Below, piece after piece: positions 6,832 through 12,696 of a stretch of 12,696 nucleotides of DNA (its first letter is position 1; each line of letters begins with the position of its first letter). The notes beneath the pieces were generated by a model. That model made no database searches. It was not told the origin of the DNA and saw nothing but the letters and a program-made list of their open reading frames with translations. Both the position numbers and the translations under genes were made by a program. Source of the stretch: JBFGFG01 sp041627475 (GTDB lineage: Bacteria; Actinomycetota; Nitriliruptoria; Nitriliruptorales; Nitriliruptoraceae); assembly GCA_041627475.1 (NCBI GenBank), contig JBFKQZ010000069.1, forward strand, positions 1 through 12,696, read 5' to 3'.

Positions 6832-7350
6832 TCACCGCACGACGCTGACGTCGTCGCCGTCGACGGTGACGACGACGGCCTCGCCCTTGCCGAGCGGCTC
6901 GACGGTGATGCCGGTGAGGCTGCGGACGGCGGCCTCGCTGGTGGGTGAGTGGCCCACGACGAGCGCACGCTCGCCGTCCTCGAGACGGTCCAGCGTGCGT
7001 CGCAGCGCGGCGGCCAGCCCGGCACCGTCCGCCTCGACGAGAGCGGGGGCGACGCGGGCGAAGTCGTCGAGGTGGCCGCTGCCGGTCTCCGCGTACGCGT
7101 CCCGCCACTCGTCCTCGCGGTCGCTGCGGAAGCCCTCGTCGACGACGACACCGCCGGGGACGGTCGCGCCGTGCCCGGCGAGCATGCAGGCGATCGACTG
7201 CGTCGCGCGCTGTGCGCCGGAGCTGACGGCCAGCGCGTAGGACCCGTCGAGCTCCTCCCGGCCGATGCGCAGGGCCGCGCTGACGCCGTCGGGCGACAGC
7301 ACGTCCCCGTCGTTGTCGGTGTGCCGCCGGATCTCGAGGGTGATGGCCAT
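6832..7350 (-). CDS. Histidine phosphatase superfamily protein (SixA/phosphoglycerate-mutase fold)
   Basis: This is a small (172 residues) phosphatase-fold protein. The ATG at 7348-7350 has AGGAG 7 nt upstream. The catalytic pattern is largely intact: IRRHT at 7-11 (the RHG motif with Thr for Gly, nucleophile H10), SSGAQRATQSI at 43-53 (phosphate-binding R48), a candidate acid near E81-E88, and VVGHSPT at 131-137 (second histidine H134). Length and motif order fit the SixA-like branch, which includes phosphohistidine and small-molecule phosphatases; the substrate cannot be deduced. The gene is alone on its strand, convergent with the FAD enzyme, and its promoter must lie in the 7351-7479 gap. 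Confidence 0.82.
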   Translation of the reverse strand: MAITLEIRRHTDNDGDVLSPDGVSAALRIGREELDGSYALAVSSGAQRATQSIACMLAGHGATVPGGVVVDEGFRSDREDEWRDAYAETGSGHLDDFARVAPALVEADGAGLAAALRRTLDRLEDGERALVVGHSPTSEAAVRSLTGITVEPLGKGEAVVVTVDGDDVSVVR

Positions 7351-7479
7351 GGCCGGGCTCCTGGATGGTCGCACCGGATACCTACCACTGTGGCTGCGGT
7401 CCACGGGCGCATGGACGAACGCACGGGGAGGGTGGGTAGTTTTATTTCCAACAACCCTCCCGACCGTAAGGCACCTCCC
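7351..7479. promoter_or_regulatory. Upstream region with AT-rich inverted repeat
   Basis: This gap lies between the histidine phosphatase start and a tiny plus-strand ORF. It contains an inverted repeat, GGGAGGGT (7426-7433) and ACCCTCCC (7454-7461), whose 20-bp centre is strikingly AT-rich (TAGTTTTATTT) for this window. It could be an operator, or a promoter core in either direction. No paired -35/-10 is convincing. Confidence 0.4.
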
Positions 7480-7584
7480 ATGCAACGCAACCTGCTCTCA
7501 CTCATCGGTTCGATGGCGATCGCGGCACTGGCCGCCGGCCCGGCCGGTGGCATTGCCCCGTTCGGCTGGCGCCACGGCGGCTGA
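7480..7584 (+). CDS. Possible tiny secreted or membrane peptide (34 aa), uncertain
   Basis: An ATG at 7480-7482 opens a 34-residue frame that begins MQRNLLSLIGSMAIAALAAG and ends in a GWRHGG tail. A polar/basic start followed by an Ala/Gly/Leu core looks like a signal peptide or single membrane segment. A weak TAAGG lies about 8 nt upstream and the AT-rich inverted repeat at 7426-7461 precedes it. It could be a genuine small protein, the start of a decayed secreted-protein gene (the next frame continues with an Ala-rich stretch), or chance. It converges on the multicopper oxidase gene, 23 bp from that stop. I do not recognise it. Confidence 0.3.
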   Translation: MQRNLLSLIGSMAIAALAAGPAGGIAPFGWRHGG

Positions 7585-7599
7585 CGCCCGCGAGGCGTC
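7583..7599 (-). terminator. Weak hairpin between converging ends
   Basis: GACGCC (7583-7588) pairs with GGCGTC (7594-7599) around a CGCGA loop, 9 bp beyond the multicopper oxidase stop and overlapping the end of the tiny ORF. A 6-bp GC stem without a U-tract is only suggestive of a terminator. Confidence 0.35.
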
Positions 7600-7607
7600 C
7601 GGTTCGG

Positions 7608-9743
7608 TCAGGCGCTGGTGCAGACTTCGGGTCCGGCCCATGGGTCGTAGCCGTTGGCCGTGACTGCCGTCACGCAGAACGTGACGCTCACGCCGCCCTT
7701 CGCGGATCCGTCCGTTCGGAACGTGGCGGTGCCGTCCCCGCCGGTGGTGCGGCTGTGGTTCGGCTCGTCGAACGTCCCCCTGAAGTCACCGGTCACGCTC
7801 GCGTTCACAACGGGGTCGCCGTTGCCGTCCAGGATGGTGACGACGGCCTCGCCGGCCTTCACGCCCTTGCCGAGGTTGACGGTGCCCACGACCACCGAGG
7901 ACACCTCGAGGGTCCCGCCACCGGTGTCGGGAGGTGTCGTCACCGTCACGACGTCGGACCAGGCCGAGGAGCCGGCGCCGTTGGTGGCGCGGACGCGGTA
8001 CCAGTAGGACGATGCAGCGGTCAGGCCGCTGTCGGTGAACGCGGTCACGTCCGCACCGGTGGTGCCCACCAGGGCGAACGACACCCCGTCGAGCGAGCGC
8101 TCGACCTCGAACCCGGTCTCGTCGCTGGCGTTGTCGGTCCATGCGAGGTCGACCGACGTCGACGACGTCGCGCTCGCCGTCAGGTCGCTCGGAGCGCTCG
8201 GTGGCGTTCCGGGTGGTTCGGTGAACGTGAACCACAGGCTGTAGCCCCAGTCACCGGCCGGGTACGTGGGCTCGCCAACGCCGCCGACGACATCCATCCA
8301 CGTCATCGCGCCCTGGTCCTCATGGGCCAGGACATGGCAGTGCATGATCGTCATGCCGTCGTACGCGGTCGTCGGGCTGAGGTCGAAGCGGACCGTGCAG
8401 TTGGCTGCGATGGTGTCGTAGTACTCGCCGGCCTCGAAGTCGCCGCAGTCCCGCGTCGGGGCGAAGTGGTAGATGTGGAGGTGGAACGGATGGTTCGTCG
8501 CGCCACGGATCGTCCACTCCTGCACCTCGTCATCGGCAGCGTGGAGGGTGAACGTCGGCGTGGTGATGTCGAACTTGGTCCCGTTGACGGTGCGCGCACC
8601 CATGCTGATGGACTCGGTGTGGACGTTCGTCGCATCACCCAGGGGCCGGAGGTAGTGCGGGCGTACGGCTGACCATGACGCATCGGCACCCGGGCTCGCC
8701 GTCGTGCTGCCCTGCGCGCCCGCGACCGCGACGGTCGCAACCGCTCGCCCGTCGACCTGCAGCTGTGCTGGGCCCGCGCACCGCACGGCCAGGTCGGCAC
8801 GGGAGGCGCCGGTCAGCGCCACCTCGTTGGTCGGCAGGTCCTTCGGTGCGATCGTGCGCCACACCCCGTCGCGAGCGAGCAGCTTCGCCTCGCATGCGCC
8901 GTCGATCGAGACGGTCTTCATCCTGGCGTCGGCGTCGGCGAGCAGGACGCGCCAGTGCTGCCACGTGTCGGGCGGCATCGTGATCGTGCCGTCGACCGCA
9001 CCGTTGACGGTCCAGCCGGCCGGCAGCGTCCCGGTGACGAGCTGGTCACCGCCGGTGCCGGCGGCCGCGGTGTCGAGGTGGGCGATCAGGACCTGGCGCT
9101 CCTCCATCGCGGCGACGTACGCCGGGATCCCGTCGTTGCTGTCATCGATGACGATCAGCCCGAGCCCGCCCGTCGACACCTGCAGGTACGTCGAGCCGTG
9201 GTGGTGGGCGTGATACCAGTAGGTCCCACCCATGTGGTCGCTCGGGATGTCGTAGACGTAGTCGCCGCCCTCGCCACCGGCGAACATGCGGGTCACGTCG
9301 TCACCGGCGCCCTCGCCAGAGATGTGCAGCCCGTGGGTGTGGATGTTCGTGACGTTGGGGTCCTTGAAGTCGTTGTGCACCGACGACGGCGCCTCGTAGT
9401 CGAGGAGGTTGCGGAACCGCACGACGTACGTCTGGCCGGGCGTCATGCGCAGCGTGGGGCCCGGGATCGAGAAGCAGCCGTTCTCCTGGCGGTAGGCCCG
9501 CGTCGTCAGGGTCCGGCCGTCGATGTCGAAGGTGGCCGCTCCGTACTCGAGCACGCCGAACCAGTGGTCGCCGCGGTCGGTCCAGGTGAAGTCGACGGGG
9601 TCCTCGATGGTCCCGTCGGGATTGCAGACGCCTGCGTCCGCCGCAGCGGGCGGCGGTGCCACGAGCCCTGCGGCGGTGACGGCCGCCACTGCTGCTGCGC
9701 TGGTGACGGCTGCCACCAGTCGTGCGGTTCCTCGTGCACGCAT
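7608..9743 (-). CDS. Secreted multicopper oxidase with FN3 and C-terminal Ig-like domain
   Basis: This 711-residue laccase-type oxidase transfers electrons from a substrate via type 1 copper to O2 at a trinuclear copper site outside the membrane. The ATG at 9741-9743 precedes a signal peptide (1-36, Ala-rich, cleavage near AAADA); GGAGG lies 11 nt upstream, slightly far. Copper motifs: HTHG (135-138), YHAHHHG (177-183), HPFHLH (418-423) and HCHVLAHEDQGAM (468-480). These supply both trinuclear-site ligand sets and the type 1 ligands H418, C469, H474 and probably axial M480. The oxidase core ends near 490. A fibronectin type III domain (about 514-604) and a roughly 100-residue Ig-like domain (about 610-711, with VVTILDGNGDPVVNA and GGDGTATFRTDGSAKGG) follow, separated by Pro/Thr or Gly linkers. 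It probably oxidises phenolics, metal ions or a polymer-bound substrate. It lies 142 bp downstream of the ABC exporter on the same strand and may have its own promoter. Confidence 0.93.
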   Translation of the reverse strand: MRARGTARLVAAVTSAAAVAAVTAAGLVAPPPAAADAGVCNPDGTIEDPVDFTWTDRGDHWFGVLEYGAATFDIDGRTLTTRAYRQENGCFSIPGPTLRMTPGQTYVVRFRNLLDYEAPSSVHNDFKDPNVTNIHTHGLHISGEGAGDDVTRMFAGGEGGDYVYDIPSDHMGGTYWYHAHHHGSTYLQVSTGGLGLIVIDDSNDGIPAYVAAMEERQVLIAHLDTAAAGTGGDQLVTGTLPAGWTVNGAVDGTITMPPDTWQHWRVLLADADARMKTVSIDGACEAKLLARDGVWRTIAPKDLPTNEVALTGASRADLAVRCAGPAQLQVDGRAVATVAVAGAQGSTTASPGADASWSAVRPHYLRPLGDATNVHTESISMGARTVNGTKFDITTPTFTLHAADDEVQEWTIRGATNHPFHLHIYHFAPTRDCGDFEAGEYYDTIAANCTVRFDLSPTTAYDGMTIMHCHVLAHEDQGAMTWMDVVGGVGEPTYPAGDWGYSLWFTFTEPPGTPPSAPSDLTASATSSTSVDLAWTDNASDETGFEVERSLDGVSFALVGTTGADVTAFTDSGLTAASSYWYRVRATNGAGSSAWSDVVTVTTPPDTGGGTLEVSSVVVGTVNLGKGVKAGEAVVTILDGNGDPVVNASVTGDFRGTFDEPNHSRTTGGDGTATFRTDGSAKGGVSVTFCVTAVTANGYDPWAGPEVCTSA

Positions 9744-9835
9744 GACCGATCGATCCTCCACACAGGTGGTCGCTCCTGGTGGCCGCGGACCGACGACAGT
9801 CGACGCGGTCTGGTCGATCCGCGTCCACCGGCTGG

Positions 9836-9858
9836 ACCCTACGACGGATCGAACCGTC
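9836..9858 (-). promoter_or_regulatory. Candidate promoter/operator upstream of the oxidase
   Basis: On the minus strand a TAGGGT hexamer (9836-9841) fits the TAnnnT -10 pattern. It directly abuts an interrupted palindrome, GACGG/CCGTC with a 6-bp centre (9843-9858), which lies where a regulator would block the spacer. No good -35 is visible, so this is a tentative call. The same hairpin could also slow transcription leaving the ABC operon. Confidence 0.3.
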
Positions 9859-9885
9859 CGGACACGGGCCAAGGTCCTCAGCAGT

Positions 9886-10695
9886 TCAGAGCCGCGGCCC
9901 GAGGCGTTCCCTCGCCATGCCGCGGGCGCCGAGCGTGACCATGCCGATCGCGACGACGCCAGCGACGACACCGACGAGCAGCAGCACCCAGGGGGACAGG
10001 AACAGGGCGCCGGAGACCTGTGACAGCAGCAGCGCGACGACCGGCAGCACGACGAGGCCACCGAGCTGGAAGGCCTCCTGCGTGGTGTCGACGCGGGCCG
10101 AGACCAGCGAGACCGCGCCGAGTGCCGCGGCCGCGAACATCGGCCCGACCCACAGCGTCATGACGGCGAACTCGGTCGTCGGCAGCACCAGGCGATCCAG
10201 CTGCAGTCCGATCGTGAGGTTGCCGATGAGCGCGTACACCGCTGCACCACCCACGCCGAGACCGAGCGCGGGCAGCCAGGCGGCGAGGAGCTTCGCGACG
10301 GCGATCTCGCGGTCGGTGATCGGGGTGAGCAGCAGCCCCTCGAGGGTCCCGCGCTCGCGTTCCCCGGCGATGCCGTCGGCGGCGAGCACCGACGCCATCA
10401 GCACGGGCACGAGGAGCACGATCGGCGTCAGCATGTAGGCCACGAGGAGGTAGGCGATCCGCTGCCCGGGGCTGCCCGGCAGGTTGAGCAGCTCGTCGTC
10501 GGGGAGCAGGCCGATGAACGGCTCGAGGTCGGAGTAGGCACCGGGCGCCGCGATCACGGGGAGCAGGCCCGCCAGGGCCGGCACGACGATGAGCAGCAGC
10601 ACCGTGACCGCGACGGCCGGGACGACGACGGCCTTCGAGCCGGCGGCGACGCGGACGTCACGCCGCACCACGGCTCGCACTGCACGCCAGTTCAT
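9886..10695 (-). CDS. ABC-2 type exporter permease
   Basis: This 269-residue integral membrane protein is the transmembrane half of an ABC-2 (NatB/drug or polymer export) transporter. About six hydrophobic spans are visible: 22-48, 81-107, 134-164, 178-200, 210-230 and 232-256. The family hallmark loop lies between spans 2 and 3: DGIAGERERGTLEGLLLTPI (107-126) followed by TDREIAVAKLLAAW, which matches the conserved GEKExGTLExLLxxPIsrxEixxgK motif and probably contacts the ATPase. The start ATG (10693-10695) overlaps the ATPase stop as ATGA, showing translational coupling. The cargo is not deducible; no sodium, drug or lipid marker gene is adjacent. Confidence 0.9.
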   Translation of the reverse strand: MNWRAVRAVVRRDVRVAAGSKAVVVPAVAVTVLLLIVVPALAGLLPVIAAPGAYSDLEPFIGLLPDDELLNLPGSPGQRIAYLLVAYMLTPIVLLVPVLMASVLAADGIAGERERGTLEGLLLTPITDREIAVAKLLAAWLPALGLGVGGAAVYALIGNLTIGLQLDRLVLPTTEFAVMTLWVGPMFAAAALGAVSLVSARVDTTQEAFQLGGLVVLPVVALLLSQVSGALFLSPWVLLLVGVVAGVVAIGMVTLGARGMARERLGPRL

Positions 10696-11672
10696 CGTCG
10701 ACCCCCTGTCGGGGGTGGCAGCTGGTCGAGCCCGGGTGTCCGCCCGTTGCGCGCGTGCAGGTGGAGGTAGACGTCCTCGAGCGAGGTCTGCTCGCGCCGC
10801 GCCTCCAGCACCTCGACCCCGGCCTCGACGAGGGCGCGCACCACGGCTGCGGTGTCGCGGTCGTCGGCGATGACGACCTCCAGTCCCTCGGCCATGGGGG
10901 TGACGGGCCGGTCGAGACGCTGTCGGAGGACCGTGGCCGCACGATCGACGTCCGTCGGGGGCACCCGGACGTGCAGGCCGGCCTGACCGTGCTCGCTGCG
11001 CAGCTCGGCGGGTGTGCCTGCAGCAACGACACGACCCTGCTCGAGCACGACGACGCGGTCGCACAGCTGCTCGGCCTCGTTGAGGTCGTGCGTGCAGATG
11101 ACGATCGTCCGGCGGTGGCCCCTGGCGAGGTCGGCGAGCAGGTCACGGACGCCACGGGCGGCGACGGGGTCCAGCGCACTCGTCGGCTCGTCGAGCAGCA
11201 GCACCTCGGGATCGCTGAGCAGGACGCGCGCGAGCGACAGTCGCTGCCGCATGCCTGTGGAGAAGCCGGTGACCTCCTCGTCGGCCCGGTCGGCCAGCTC
11301 GAACTGGTCGAGGGCATCCGCGATGCGGCGCTCGGTGTCGCCGGGCTCGATCCCGAACAGGTCGGCGGCGAAGCGGAGGTTCGCCGCAGCGGTCAGCCGT
11401 GCGTCGACGATGGGCTTGGCCGGCAGCACCCCGAGTTGACGGCGCACGGCCGGGCCGTCGACGGCAGGGTCCATCCCGAGGACACGGACCGCGCCGTCGC
11501 TCGGTGGCAGCACGCCAGCGATGGTCCGGACCGTCGTCGTCTTGCCGGCCCCGTTGTGACCGAGCAGACCCACGACCTCACCGGACCGGACGTGCAGGTC
11601 GACGCCCGCCAGCGCGGTCACGTCCCCGAATCGTCGCACGATGCCGTCGAGCGCGATGACCGGCGCGTCCAC
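10692..11672 (-). CDS. ABC transporter ATP-binding protein (ABC-2 export type)
   Basis: This ATPase subunit (326 residues) partners the permease that overlaps its 3' end. GTG start (11670-11672) with GAGGAG 5 nt upstream. Walker A is GHNGAGKTT (38-46), the ABC signature FSTGMRQRLSLAR (137-149), Walker B VLLLDEP (157-163) with catalytic E162, the D-loop SALD (165-168) and the switch histidine H195 (THD). The usual Q-loop glutamine region reads LGVLPAKPIVDARLT (80-94), with Ala where Gln or Glu is normal. A C-terminal extension (about 230-310) with SLEDVYLHL resembles the DUF4162 domain of NatA-type exporters. It is the first gene of the two-gene exporter operon; its promoter should lie just right of 11672. 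Confidence 0.93.
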   Translation of the reverse strand: MDAPVIALDGIVRRFGDVTALAGVDLHVRSGEVVGLLGHNGAGKTTTVRTIAGVLPPSDGAVRVLGMDPAVDGPAVRRQLGVLPAKPIVDARLTAAANLRFAADLFGIEPGDTERRIADALDQFELADRADEEVTGFSTGMRQRLSLARVLLSDPEVLLLDEPTSALDPVAARGVRDLLADLARGHRRTIVICTHDLNEAEQLCDRVVVLEQGRVVAAGTPAELRSEHGQAGLHVRVPPTDVDRAATVLRQRLDRPVTPMAEGLEVVIADDRDTAAVVRALVEAGVEVLEARREQTSLEDVYLHLHARNGRTPGLDQLPPPTGGRR

Positions 11673-11843
11673 GGCAGCTCCTCGACGAGTGCGGCGACGG
11701 TACGGCGTGGGCTCGTGTCCCGACGGCCCCCGGGCGGACCTCGGGTCGACGAGGCCGTCGTGGCGTGCTTCGAGGCGGCCGCAGCCGTACCGACGGCCAG
11801 TTGAGGCGTGGGACGCTGATCGGTGGCTGCGTCGGGGTGCTTG

Positions 11844-11861
11844 GCGGGGCGCGCGCCCCGC
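11844..11861. repeat. 18-bp perfect palindrome
   Basis: GCGGGGCGCGCGCCCCGC is self-complementary over all 18 bases. It is flanked by two GATCGGT direct copies (around 11818 and 11869). It may be an operator or a transcription-stopping hairpin; there is no T-tract on either side. Confidence 0.6.
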
Positions 11862-11892
11862 ATGGACGATCGGTCACTTGCGCGCGGCACAC

Positions 11893-11950
11893 GCACAACC
11901 TGTCGAGGCGTCAGAAGATCACGCAGGGTCACCTCGGGCCACGGTTGTGC
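11893..11950. repeat. Nested inverted repeat (outer 8 bp, inner 5 bp)
   Basis: Outer arms GCACAACC (11893-11900) and GGTTGTGC (11943-11950) are perfectly complementary. Inside them, CGAGG (11904-11908) pairs with CCTCG around a central loop of about 23 nt. The two-step hairpin with unequal internal spacers is consistent with a structured leader RNA or an attC-like recombination site. Confidence 0.55.
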
Positions 11951-12040
11951 CCTGGCCTCGTCCCGCGGACTGCCCTCTCGGCCACAACGTGAGCGTTTGA
12001 CGAGGACAAGCGCGCGATAAGCGCCAGTCGCCGTCACGCA

Positions 12041-12073
12041 GCGTGTCCAAGCGCCCGCAGGGGCGTGTCGAAG
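12041..12073 (+). repeat. Direct repeat, 22-bp period
   Basis: GCGTGTCCAAG (12041-12051) and GCGTGTCGAAG (12063-12073) match at 10 of 11 positions and are spaced 22 bp start to start, about two helical turns. They lie about 100 bp before the surface-protein start. This is a plausible tandem regulator site, read from sequence only. Confidence 0.45.
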
Positions 12074-12169
12074 GTGTTTACGCACGCGCGTGAGATGTGG
12101 ACGATGTGCGAAACGCCGCGCTCAGGAGCCCCTTCCGCGGCGATGTTTCGGGGACCGAGGAGCTTGCAC

Positions 12170-12696
12170 ATGTCGAGGACGTCACGTGGCCGTGAGGCCG
12201 TCGCTGTCACAGGACTCGTGGCGATGTTGTTGAGCGTGCTGAGCATCCTGCTGATCAGCACGGCTCCTGTGGCCGAGGCGGTGGCGGTCGACTACGCCAC
12301 GGTCGACGGGCACGAGGCGCCGGTGCAGGGCAGGGACGGGAACAACAACGACCCGGAGTACTGGGAGAAGAAGTACGACCTGTCGTGCGTCAAGGACGAT
12401 GCCATCGGGTCAGCGGGGGTCAAGGAGCTCGTTGCTGCCACGGACCACGACCTGATCGTCGTCAAGGCTGGTTCCGGCGACTACGCCAACACCCTCTTCT
12501 TCGACGTCGCGGCCGGCGAGACGGTCTGGGCCGACACCAACGGGGACTTCGCGCCGGGCGACAAGCTCGCCATCAGCCACGTCATCTTCTGCGACGGCGA
12601 CTCGCCGGAGCAGCCGGAGCCGAAGATCGAGTCGGTGTACGGCGAGTGGGTCGGCGACTGGGAGTGCGGCGACACGCAGGTCACCGAGACCCGCAC
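12170..12696 (+). CDS. Secreted, probably wall-associated surface protein, N-terminal part
   Basis: The ATG at 12170-12172 has GAGGAG 7 nt upstream, and the frame is open to the right edge (175 full codons). Residues 1-39 form a long signal peptide: an Arg-rich start, a Leu/Val core (about 11-33), and cleavage near AEA or AVA. An Asn/Asp-rich stretch (58-66, NNND then YWEKKY) leads into a compact domain of about 75 residues bracketed by C73 and C141, with LIVVKAGSGDYANTLFF (95-111) and AISHVIFCDG (134-143). This pattern resembles, from memory, N-terminal domains of actinobacterial LPXTG-type surface proteins. At 158-175 it enters a GEWVGDWECGDTQVTETR segment that looks like the start of Trp/Cys/Thr-rich repeats. 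Many acidic residues suit an extracellular location. Adhesion or wall attachment is inferred; the anchor would lie beyond the window. Confidence 0.75.
   Translation, partial: MSRTSRGREAVAVTGLVAMLLSVLSILLISTAPVAEAVAVDYATVDGHEAPVQGRDGNNNDPEYWEKKYDLSCVKDDAIGSAGVKELVAATDHDLIVVKAGSGDYANTLFFDVAAGETVWADTNGDFAPGDKLAISHVIFCDGDSPEQPEPKIESVYGEWVGDWECGDTQVTETR

Larger units (their letters stand above)
11673..12169. promoter_or_regulatory. About 500-bp gap rich in inverted and direct repeats
   Basis: This stretch separates the leftward ABC operon from the rightward surface-protein gene, so it carries both promoters. I find no convincing gene: open frames are short, lack good ribosome-binding sites and have no recognisable product. 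It holds an 18-bp palindrome (11844-11861), a nested 57-bp inverted repeat (11893-11949), a TTGACG -35-like hexamer (11997-12002) without a -10 at proper spacing, an 11-bp direct repeat at 22-bp period (12041-12073), and a 10-bp palindrome CACGCGCGTG (12083-12092). Confidence 0.5.

Noticed and set aside
11765..11992. 75-codon plus-strand frame in the gap before the surface gene
   Set aside because: No ribosome-binding site, mixed composition, and it runs through the palindrome and the nested inverted repeat. It is better explained as non-coding.
11893..12169. c-di-GMP (GEMM) or c-di-AMP (ydaO) riboswitch before the surface gene
   Set aside because: I compared the gap with the remembered GEMM core motifs. 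A short CACGCA-like stretch occurs, but the conserved loop and receptor sequences are absent.
12034..12261. Minus-strand 75-codon frame across the surface-gene start
   Set aside because: It overlaps the start, signal peptide and ribosome-binding site of a much better plus-strand gene and has no recognisable product.
1..12696. CRISPR array, insertion sequence or defence island
   Set aside because: No regularly spaced repeats, no transposase, nuclease, methylase or toxin-antitoxin motifs were seen in any credible frame.

Overview
The window is very GC-rich. Its reading frames have G/C-heavy third positions, start at ATG or GTG, and often follow a GAGG or GGAG ribosome-binding site. The left third carries the set fhaA-fhaB-pstP-rodA beside a tRNA-Leu, which is the Ser/Thr-kinase signalling and cell-elongation locus typical of Actinomycetota and laid out as in Mycobacterium tuberculosis. 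I therefore infer an actinobacterium, possibly a deep-branching one because the proteins are compact. The sequence alone does not give genus or class.

Region 1 (1-3040, minus strand) is one tightly coupled operon, read right to left: fhaA (DUF3662 + FHA), fhaB (membrane anchor + FHA), pstP (PP2C phosphatase with one transmembrane helix) and the N-terminal 201 codons of a RodA/FtsW glycan polymerase that runs off the left edge. The genes overlap or nearly touch (ATGA, GTGA, 1-nt gap). The kinases and penicillin-binding protein expected in this locus would lie to the left of the window. Together the products read and erase threonine phosphorylation that controls septal and lateral wall synthesis.

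Region 2 (3157-3585) holds a tRNA-Leu(CAG) with its own promoter-like hexamers and a strong terminator hairpin, then about 240 bp in which I see no gene, then a terminator-like hairpin that closes the next minus-strand gene.

Region 3 (3598-7350) is metabolic and secretory. It has a secreted LVIVD-type beta-propeller protein (minus), a divergent FAD-dependent CrtI/retinol-saturase-like oxidoreductase (plus), and a small histidine phosphatase (minus) that converges on the latter with a 12-bp gap.

Region 4 (7351-9885) has a regulatory-looking gap with a tiny possible secreted ORF, then a large secreted multicopper oxidase with complete copper ligands and an unusual FN3 + Ig-like tail. Region 5 (9886-11672, minus) is a two-gene ABC-2 exporter (permease and ATPase, ATGA overlap).

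Region 6 (11673-12169) is about 500 bp without a convincing gene but rich in symmetry: an 18-bp perfect palindrome, a 57-bp nested inverted repeat that resembles an integron attC fold, and a 22-bp-period direct repeat. It leads into a secreted, probably wall-attached surface protein (plus) that runs off the right edge.

I see no CRISPR array, transposase, integrase, phage gene or recognisable defence system. Most of the window is ordinary chromosomal backbone. The points most worth a second look are the symmetric gap before the surface protein, the histidine pattern in the propeller protein, and the domain tail of the copper oxidase.
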